From the NCBI RefSeq assembly GCF_028885415.1, contig NZ_CP118527.1, forward strand, positions 5,766,001 through 5,830,000: DNA of 64,000 bases, read 5' to 3'. Position 1 is the stretch's first letter. The number at the start of each line of letters is the position of its first letter. Below the pieces are notes generated by a model. That model saw only the letters and a program-made list of their open reading frames with translations. It was not told where the DNA came from and made no database searches. Of this stretch, positions 57,642 to 64,000 are shown in pieces. Position numbers and translations under genes: made by a program. The stretch is from Streptomyces coeruleorubidus (GTDB lineage: Bacteria > Actinomycetota > Actinomycetes > Streptomycetales > Streptomycetaceae).

Positions 57642-58831
57642 CCGCCAGGGCCCGCCTCATCCGTCAGGGCTGCCCGCCAGCTCTCGATGCGCACCTCCGC
57701 CTCCCGCGCCACGCCCAGCAGCAGCACCTCCCGGCCGTGCGGCGCCACCAGTTGCAGCCCGGCCGGGCAGCCGTCACCGCCGAAGCCCGCCGGGAGGCTC
57801 AGCGCCGGGTGTCCGCTGAGGTTGAACGCCCAGGTGAGGGAGGTGGAGTAGCGGTCGCCCGGGCCGTCGTGCCCGTGCGGTGCGGTGGGCGTGGTCGGCG
57901 TCAGCAACAGCTCCGCTTCGGCGAACAGTCCGGCCAGCCGCCGGTCGTTCTCCGCCCGGACGCGGTGGGCCTCGCCCGGATCGGCGCCGGTTGTGCGCAG
58001 GGCGAGCCAGGCGGGCCCGGGGTCCGCGAGCCGTAACGGCACCCGCGGCCGTACGAGCCGTACGACACCCGCCGCCACGAGCCGGTCGACCGCCGCCCGC
58101 GCGAGCGCGACGGGCTGCGGGTCGGGCTCGGCGAAGCCCAGGTCGGACGACCAGACGGCGGTGACGGGCAGAGGCGTGCCGGCGGGCACCGGTTCCTTCG
58201 ACACCACCCGCCACCAGCTCGCCGCGTCCGATGCCGAGCGGGCGAGCACGCCGGGGACGGCGAGCCCCGTGCGGTCGGCGGAGGGCAGCCGTCCGGCCGT
58301 GGTCTTCAGGCCGGTCACCCCGCACCACGCCGCCGGGATCCGCACCGACCCGGCCCCGTCGCCACCCGTCGCCAGCGGCACCAGCCCGGCCGCCACCGCC
58401 ACCGCGGCCCCGGCCGACGAACCGCCCGGCGTACGGTCCGCCCGCCACGGGTTGACGGTCCGGCCCCGGGCGCCGAGACCCCAGGTCTGCCAGGGCGTCC
58501 CCGGCCCGGGCACGGAGGTCGCACCCACGGCGACACACCCGGCCGCGAGCAGCGGCCCCGCCGCCCGCAGCCCGTGCCGCCCCTTCACGGCGATCGGCAC
58601 CCCGGCCAGCGGCAGCGCTTCCTCCTTTCGGGGGACATTCCCGGCACGCCGGCCGAGTCGCGCGTCCACCTCGCCCGCCCGCCGCAACGCCTCCTCGCGC
58701 CACACCTCGACGAACGCGCACAGCTCCGGATCGGCCCGCTCGATCCGCTCCAGCGCCGCCGCGACCACGTCGACCGCGCGCAGTTCACCGGCCCGTACGC
58801 CCGCCGCGATCTCCCCGGCCGACCGGGCCAC
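57638..58831 (-). CDS. Amidase-signature enzyme
   Basis: From GTG 58831 the protein has 397 residues. The Ser-cisSer-Lys triad is visible: [14 protein letters not shown] with the lysine, and [19 protein letters not shown] with the two serines. The substrate-side region between residues about 230 and 330 is shorter than in GatA, so it is a general amidase, not the tRNA amidotransferase. The start lies 5 bases after the stop of the DUF6668-like gene, indicating co-transcription. The natural substrate is unknown. Confidence 0.88.
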   Translation of the reverse strand: MARSAGEIAAGVRAGELRAVDVVAAALERIERADPELCAFVEVWREEALRRAGEVDARLGRRAGNVPRKEEALPLAGVPIAVKGRHGLRAAGPLLAAGCVAVGATSVPGPGTPWQTWGLGARGRTVNPWRADRTPGGSSAGAAVAVAAGLVPLATGGDGAGSVRIPAAWCGVTGLKTTAGRLPSADRTGLAVPGVLARSASDAASWWRVVSKEPVPAGTPLPVTAVWSSDLGFAEPDPQPVALARAAVDRLVAAGVVRLVRPRVPLRLADPGPAWLALRTTGADPGEAHRVRAENDRRLAGLFAEAELLLTPTTPTAPHGHDGPGDRYSTSLTWAFNLSGHPALSLPAGFGGDGCPAGLQLVAPHGREVLLLGVAREAEVRIESWRAALTDEAGPGG

Positions 58832-58836
58832 CGCCG

Positions 58837-59343
58837 TCAGCGCGCCGCTCCCGTCAGCCGGACCAGGGCCGATGTCTCGCGCGGCGGACGCCCCAGTTCG
58901 CCCAGCCGCCAGGCCGGCACCCACGGCACGCGGTACACGTCGATGACCGACTCCAGGGACTTGACCCGCTGGGCGAGCGGACGCGGCAGCCGGCCAGGAG
59001 CGTCCGCCACGAGGACGACGGCGTCGAGGTCGAGGCCGGGCGGCGCCTGGCCGCGCCGGAAGATCTCCACGGCCCCGGCGATCGTGTCCAGCCCGGCCGC
59101 GTGCGTCCGCGCGACCAGCAGCACGGACGGCGGGTCGTCCGGTCCGGGCCAGGCGCGGCCGCTGTCATGGCCGCCGTAGACCGCGGCGAGGGTGGAGACG
59201 CCCGCGCCGCCGTGTGTGCCGACCCAGGAGAAACGCCGCGTGGCGGCATGGGTGTGAGCGGGCCCTGGCGGCCCCGGCTCCCGCGTGGTCGTCACCGGGC
59301 CGCGGATCCAGATCTCCGGTCCCTGCCGCATGCCTGTCTGCAT
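58837..59343 (-). CDS. DUF6668-like P-loop protein
   Basis: A 168-residue protein from ATG 59343, preceded by [37 protein letters not shown] contains a deviant Walker A of the ParA/MinD type (GxxGGxGxST), followed by [14 protein letters not shown] and [23 protein letters not shown], alternating strands and helices of a minimal Rossmann-like ATPase. The lysine expected in the P-loop is missing, so ATP hydrolysis is doubtful. I recognise it as the DUF6668 type from memory. It diverges from a TPR-like, proline-rich protein gene and precedes the amidase gene. Confidence 0.75.
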   Translation of the reverse strand: MQTGMRQGPEIWIRGPVTTTREPGPPGPAHTHAATRRFSWVGTHGGAGVSTLAAVYGGHDSGRAWPGPDDPPSVLLVARTHAAGLDTIAGAVEIFRRGQAPPGLDLDAVVLVADAPGRLPRPLAQRVKSLESVIDVYRVPWVPAWRLGELGRPPRETSALVRLTGAAR

Positions 59344-59501
59344 GCCCCTCTCCTCCCTCGTACTCTCGATCCTCATGCCAACCGGAACGATCCATGCCGG
59401 GTCCCGGAACCCTTGGGACGAGCCTGTGACACCGCGGTGACGTGAGAAACGGATGCGAGCGGACACACTCGACAGTAGGTACGACGCCGATTGAGGGGAC
59501 G

Positions 59502-60971
59502 ATGTCTCGACTCAGCCGCGAGAAGAAGCGGGAACAGAAGCAGGCCGCACACGCGGCGACCCCGGCGGCGCCGATCGACGTCCGTGTCCCCGGGGCCGGA
59601 ACGGACCCGGCAGGGGCGGGGCCGGGAGCAGGCACGGGGGGTGTCTGTGACGGTGCGTCGGTCGGCGGTGTCCCCGTCTTCGCGGCCCCCGGCGAGGAGA
59701 TCCAGCAGGCCGTGCTGAACCGCCTTCACCGCATCGCCCTCGCCACCGGCCATCCCGTCCTCGCCACGGTCCACGACGAGCGCATCGGCTACGTCGTGCC
59801 GCTCCAGGTCGACCCGGACGGCTCCAGCCGCTTCACCGCCGAGCCGGTCCGCACGGCCCCGCCAAAGGACGCCGTCGCCAGGGAAACTCCTGCGGCCGGC
59901 GCGGTGACGGAGCCGCCCGTTCCGCCGCCCGGACCGCCGCCGCCCGTTCCGCCGCCCGGACCGACGCCGCCAGCGCCGGAGCGGCAGCACCCGCGGGGCG
60001 ACAGGGCCACGCACGTCCTGCGCCCCGTACCGGAGCCGGGCCGTGGCACGCCACCGACGTTCCCGCTGAGGGCGGTGCCCGAACCGCAGCCGGCCGATCG
60101 GCTCCCACCGACGTTCGAGCCGCGACCCGTGCCGGAGCCGCCGCAGAGCGAACCGGAAGACGCACCACCGGTCTGGCCCACGCCCCCCGACGCGCCCGAG
60201 CCGTCGGGCACGCCCACGCCGTCCGGCACGGCCACGCACTCGGGCACCTCCACGCCCCCGGGCCCGGTCACCCCTCCCGGCACCGTCGCACCCCCCACCG
60301 GCGAGTTCGGGCCGCCCCCGCTCATGGACGCCAGGCCGCTCCCCCTCCCCGGAACCGGGCCTGGAACCCACCGCAGGCGGGAGCCCGAGCCGATGTCCGA
60401 AGCGGAGCTGCTCGCGGCCGAAGCCGACGCCAAGCCGACTCCCGCCCGGGGCTTCGACGCCGTCGCGGAGGCCGTGCTCGGCGACGAACCCCTCGGCGCC
60501 CCGGGCGACCCCGCCGCACCCGCCCTCCTCGCGGAGCCGATCGCGCGGATCAACGAGGCCGTCAAGGAAGGCCGGATCGACACGGCGGCCGGACTGGCGG
60601 ACCAGACCGTCGCGGAGGCGTCCGGGACGCTCGGGCCGGAGCACCCCGAGGTGCTCCGGCTGGGCGAACTCACCGCGTACATCGCCTATTTGGCGGGTGA
60701 ACCGGTCCGGGCCTTCCGGCTGTCCCTCGACCTGGCCGGTGCCCGCCGCCGCACGGGCGACGCGGAGGCCGCCTACGGCAACGTGCAGAGCGCGGCCACC
60801 GCCTGGCGCGCCGTGCGCGACCCCGCGGTGGGACTGGAGCTGGGCCGGGACCTGATCGGCCTGTGGAGCGAACTCGCCGCCGAGGACGGCCCCGCAGCCG
60901 AGGAGATCGAGCAACTGGAGTCGGCCCGTGCCCGCATGGGCCGCCTGACCGAACGCGCCCGCAACCAGTAG
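59502..60971 (+). CDS. Proline-rich protein with TPR-like C-terminal domain
   Basis: A 489-residue protein from ATG 59502 (SD GAGGGGAC). The N-terminus MSRLSREKKREQKQAA is very basic, followed by a small domain (EIQQAVLNRLHRIALATGHPVLATVHDERIGYVVPLQV). Residues about 130-310 are a Pro/Thr-rich spacer with repeated PPVPPPGP and PVPEP units. The C-terminal 170 residues form helical pairs of the TPR kind (ALLAEPIARINEAVKEGRIDTAAGLADQTV, LGELTAYIAYLAGEPVRAFRLSLDL). The layout is that of an adaptor. Function unknown. It shares the promoter region with the DUF6668-like gene. Confidence 0.75.
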   Translation: MSRLSREKKREQKQAAHAATPAAPIDVRVPGAGTDPAGAGPGAGTGGVCDGASVGGVPVFAAPGEEIQQAVLNRLHRIALATGHPVLATVHDERIGYVVPLQVDPDGSSRFTAEPVRTAPPKDAVARETPAAGAVTEPPVPPPGPPPPVPPPGPTPPAPERQHPRGDRATHVLRPVPEPGRGTPPTFPLRAVPEPQPADRLPPTFEPRPVPEPPQSEPEDAPPVWPTPPDAPEPSGTPTPSGTATHSGTSTPPGPVTPPGTVAPPTGEFGPPPLMDARPLPLPGTGPGTHRRREPEPMSEAELLAAEADAKPTPARGFDAVAEAVLGDEPLGAPGDPAAPALLAEPIARINEAVKEGRIDTAAGLADQTVAEASGTLGPEHPEVLRLGELTAYIAYLAGEPVRAFRLSLDLAGARRRTGDAEAAYGNVQSAATAWRAVRDPAVGLELGRDLIGLWSELAAEDGPAAEEIEQLESARARMGRLTERARNQ

Positions 60972-60977
60972 GCGCCG

Positions 60978-61940
<963 letters not shown>

Positions 61941-62030
61941 TCACAGGTGAATGGGGTGCCTGGATGGTGGAGCCCCGGCTGAATCGCCGTCAAGGGCGGT
62001 AAGCAGCCAGACAGTTGGGTTGACGCCGCG

Positions 62031-62498
62031 CTAGTGCACGCAGAACTCGTTTCCCTCCGGATCCTCCATCACGACCCATGCCGTGCCCTGGTCCGCCACC
62101 CGCCGCAGCACGCTCGCCCCGAGCCCCTCCAGGCGTACGACCTCGTCCTCGCGCGTCCCTCGATCGGGGTGCAGGTCCAGGTGGAGCCGGTTCTTGACCG
62201 TCTTCGGGTCCGGTACGCGCTGGAACAGCAGCCGCCGTCCCAGCCCGGTCCCGCTCTCCTTGTCGTACGGGTCGTCGGGATGCCGTACGGCGACCAGGTC
62301 CCGGAAGGCGTGCCGACCGTGGAACTCGACGGTGAGCTCGGCCGGTACGGCGCCGGAGTCCAGCAGTCTCTCGATGAGCGCGTTGTTGTCCTCGACCTCG
62401 TAGTGCAGCGCGGCGGCCCAGAAGTCGGCCTGTGCGTGGGGGTTCGCGCAGTCGATGACGATCTTCCAGTGGAGGGGGTGCGGAGCGTTGTCTGCCAT
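62031..62498 (-). CDS. VOC-family (glyoxalase/bleomycin-resistance fold) protein
   Basis: A 155-residue protein from ATG 62498, flush with the 21-bp palindrome at 62499-62519. It has the two beta-alpha-beta-beta-beta units of the fold: LHWKIVIDCANPHAQADFWAAAL and RLHLDLHPDRGTREDEVVRLEGLGA, ending in WVVMEDPEGNEFCVH. The second unit keeps HLDL and the terminal E of DPEGNEFC, possible metal ligands. It may detoxify or bind a small molecule. The absence of any leader before ATG and the TATAAG 7 bases upstream suggest a leaderless transcript. Confidence 0.88.
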   Translation of the reverse strand: MADNAPHPLHWKIVIDCANPHAQADFWAAALHYEVEDNNALIERLLDSGAVPAELTVEFHGRHAFRDLVAVRHPDDPYDKESGTGLGRRLLFQRVPDPKTVKNRLHLDLHPDRGTREDEVVRLEGLGASVLRRVADQGTAWVVMEDPEGNEFCVH

Positions 62499-62519
62499 GT
62501 AACCACTTATATTGGTTAC
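62499..62519. promoter_or_regulatory. 21-bp palindromic bidirectional promoter/operator
   Basis: GTAACC-N9-GGTTAC occupies exactly the space between ATG of the VOC gene (62496-62498) and GTG of the CGNR gene (62520-62522). The A/T-rich centre provides TATATT (62508-62513) for the rightward gene and TATAAG for the leftward one, each 6-7 bases from the start codon, the distance of a -10 element to +1. Both transcripts would begin at their start codons. Confidence 0.7.
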
Positions 62520-63131
62520 GTGAACGAGCGCGCAACGGAAACGCCGGGCCTGACGCTGACTTCGTACGGGGGAAGAACCTTCCGCTTCGACCCCGGCGCC
62601 CTGTGCCTGGAACTGCAGACGACGGGCGGCCCCGGGGAGTTCGCGCGGTACGAGGTGCTGCACGAGCCCGTCGACCTGGTCGCCTGGACGGCGCGCAGCC
62701 GCCTCCCGGACGACCTTGACATCACCGTCACCGAGGGCGAGCTGGAGCGCGTCCGCGCCCTGCGCGACGTCGTGTTCCAGCTCGCCGCCGACCGCGCCCA
62801 CGGCCGCCCGCTGCGAGCCGCCCACCTGGACGTCGTCAACGCCGCCGCGGCCGGGCCCCCGTTGGTCGCCCGCATTGAGCCGGACGGCACCCGCGCCTGG
62901 GCCCCGGGCGCCACCGGAGCCCACCTGCTCTCCACGATCGCCCGGGACGCGATCGACCTGTTCACCGGCCCCTACGCCCACCGCGTCCGCGAGTGCGGCG
63001 CGCACAACTGCTACCTGCTCTTCGTCGACACCTCCCGCCCGGGCCGCCGCCGCTGGTGCGCGATGGAGCACTGCGGCAACCGCGAGAAGGCCCGGGCACA
63101 CCGGGCCCGGGCCTTCCCTAGGAAGCCGTAG
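62520..63131 (+). CDS. CGNR zinc-finger (ABATE-domain) regulator
   Basis: A 203-residue protein from GTG 62520. The N-terminal ABATE domain (residues about 15-145: RFDPGALCLELQTTGG, DLVAWTARSRLPDDLDI, ALRDVVFQLAADRAHGRPL) is followed by the CGNR zinc finger with CGAHNCYLLFVD, RRWCAMEHCGNREKARAHRAR, which supplies four cysteines and the CGNR motif. Such proteins are predicted DNA-binding stress regulators. It may bind the palindrome between itself and the VOC gene and control both. The 3' end overlaps the converging HxlR gene by 14 bases. Confidence 0.9.
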   Translation: MNERATETPGLTLTSYGGRTFRFDPGALCLELQTTGGPGEFARYEVLHEPVDLVAWTARSRLPDDLDITVTEGELERVRALRDVVFQLAADRAHGRPLRAAHLDVVNAAAAGPPLVARIEPDGTRAWAPGATGAHLLSTIARDAIDLFTGPYAHRVRECGAHNCYLLFVDTSRPGRRRWCAMEHCGNREKARAHRARAFPRKP

Positions 63132-63558
63132 CCCGCGCCTCGCGGGCGTCGTACGCGCTGCGGGCCGCCGCGATCTCCTCCTGGTGCCGCTCCGTCCAGG
63201 TCACCAGGGACTGGATGGTGGTGTGCAGCGTCCTGCCGAGGGAGGTCAGTTCGTACTCGACCCGCGGCGGCACCACCGGGTGCACCGTCCGCTTCACCAG
63301 GCCGTCGCGCTCCAGCGACCGCAGGGTCACCGTCAGCATCCGCTGGCTGACCCCGTCGATCTCCCGGCGCAGTTCGGTGAAGCGCAGCCGCCGGTTATCC
63401 AGCAGCGCGATGACGAGCAGCGACCACTTGTCGGCGATCCGGTCGAGGATCTGCCGGACCTGGCAGTCCTCGCGGGTGTCCCACTGGAAGGGATCCGCGT
63501 CGCCGTAGTCCACGGTGCTCTCGCAGTTACTCGGTGACTTCGAAGTGCCTTCTTCCAT
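63118..63558 (-). CDS. HxlR-family transcriptional regulator
   Basis: A 146-residue winged-helix protein. The HxlR pattern is clear: REDCQVRQILDRIADKWSLLVIALL with the conserved cysteine near the first helix, FTELRREIDGVSQRMLTVTLRSLERDGLVKR as the helix-turn-helix, and PPRVEYELTSLGRTL as the wing. Members often sense electrophiles or redox changes through that cysteine and repress neighbouring genes. It diverges from an MFS transporter gene 91 bases away, the probable target. Confidence 0.92.
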   Translation of the reverse strand: MEEGTSKSPSNCESTVDYGDADPFQWDTREDCQVRQILDRIADKWSLLVIALLDNRRLRFTELRREIDGVSQRMLTVTLRSLERDGLVKRTVHPVVPPRVEYELTSLGRTLHTTIQSLVTWTERHQEEIAAARSAYDAREARATAS

Positions 63559-63587
63559 GTCTGTCGATGCTGCCGCAGGGTGGTCTT

Positions 63588-63623
63588 GGTTACAAGAGGG
63601 AACCGACCCTCATTTGCGTAACC
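63588..63623. promoter_or_regulatory. Possible HxlR operator between regulator and MFS gene
   Basis: GGTT-N9-AACC (63588-63604) is an inverted repeat in the 91-base divergent intergenic region, and a GTAACC follows at 63618-63623. The GGTTAC/GTAACC words are the same as the arms of the palindrome at 62499-62519, with different arrangement. Placement suits a repressor of both genes. Confidence 0.5.
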
Positions 63624-63649
63624 GGACTTGACCAGAGGAGTGTTGACTC

Positions 63650-64000
63650 ATGGGCACGCGTGCCTGGGCGTTGCTGCTCGTCCTGTGCGGGACGATCTTC
63701 CTTGAGGGCGCCGACGTCGCGATGATGGCGGTGGCGATCCCGGCCATCCGCTCCGATCTGGGCCTAGCCACCGGCACGGCGGCCTGGGTGCTGAGCGCCT
63801 ACGTGCTCGGATACGCCGGCTTCACCCTCCTCGGCGGCCGGGCCGCCGACCTGCTCGGCCGGCGGCGGATGTTCCTGCTCTGGCTGACCGTCTTCCTCGC
63901 CTTCTCCGGACTCGGCGGCCTCGCGACGGACGGCTGGATGCTGATCGTCGCCCGGTTCGTCACCGGCGTCGCCGCCGCGTTCATGACCCCGGCCGCGCTC
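63650..64000 (+). CDS. MFS transporter, N-terminal part (cut by window edge)
   Basis: From ATG 63650 (GAGGAG 9 bases before) the frame is open to the window end, 117 residues. MGTRAWALLLVLCGTIFLEGADVAMMAVAIPAIRSDLGL is the first helix and loop typical of the 14-helix DHA2 drug-efflux group, and GGRAADLLGRRRMFLLWL carries the family motif A between helices 2 and 3. Probably exports a drug or toxic compound and is controlled by the adjacent HxlR regulator. Confidence 0.88.
   Translation, partial: MGTRAWALLLVLCGTIFLEGADVAMMAVAIPAIRSDLGLATGTAAWVLSAYVLGYAGFTLLGGRAADLLGRRRMFLLWLTVFLAFSGLGGLATDGWMLIVARFVTGVAAAFMTPAAL

Overview
The window is chromosomal DNA of a high-GC actinomycete, almost certainly a Streptomyces. 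Codon third positions are strongly G/C, GTG starts are frequent, and most genes sit in tight, translationally coupled operons (ATGA/GTGA overlaps). From memory, the gene order mqnC - menG - geranylgeranyl-reductase-like gene - nuoA-N - recQ - polyprenyl synthase matches the S. coelicolor SCO4550-SCO459x core region. I see no tRNA, rRNA, insertion sequence, prophage or CRISPR array.

Left part (1-10 kb): two paralogous lipoprotein genes on the minus strand flank an unknown plus-strand gene and a frameshifted secreted-protein gene. They are followed by a large membrane protein with LysM and BTAD-like regions coupled to a prepilin peptidase (Tad/type IV pilus context). Next come mqnC (futalosine menaquinone pathway), a small amidohydrolase-like gene, a seven-copy 13-14 bp repeat and a GH18-like lipoprotein. 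Region 10.3-11 kb carries a broken ORF.

Respiratory block (11-34 kb): menG (demethylmenaquinone methyltransferase), a PASTA protein, a geranylgeranyl-reductase-family flavoprotein, peptide deformylase, a Tat-exported FAD oxidoreductase, an NlpC/P60 cell-wall hydrolase and a complete 14-gene nuoA-N operon. The 755-bp region between the NlpC/P60 gene and nuoA holds a near-perfect Rex operator, a Crp-type box, a perfect hairpin and an unusual cluster of GATCAC motifs. Together with the polyprenyl diphosphate synthase at 53 kb, the window collects much of the machinery for making, reducing and using menaquinone.

Middle part (34-50.5 kb): a Uma2-family protein, recQ, a tandem repeat, an M56 peptidase without an adjacent BlaI gene, fumarylacetoacetase, and two converging transcription units that look like one surface-polysaccharide locus (aminotransferase-like protein, flippase with a long C-terminal extension, large membrane protein, small membrane protein, GH26-like hydrolase; then polysaccharide deacetylase, GT2 glycosyltransferase and CelD/FemAB-like acyltransferase).

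Right part (50.7-64 kb): a HAD phosphatase overlapping tail-to-tail with a LysM/lytic-transglycosylase-like exoprotein whose leader is a clear c-di-AMP (ydaO) riboswitch; polyprenyl synthase; a LolA-like protein with an ABC exporter; a flavodoxin remnant, an amidase and a DUF6668-like P-loop protein, divergent from a proline-rich TPR-like protein; an M28 aminopeptidase; a VOC protein and a CGNR zinc-finger regulator that diverge from a 21-bp palindrome lying exactly between their start codons; an HxlR regulator and the start of an MFS transporter. The most interesting items are the 21-bp bidirectional, apparently leaderless promoter/operator, the GATCAC array with Rex and Crp sites before nuo, the c-di-AMP riboswitch gene, and the polysaccharide locus.
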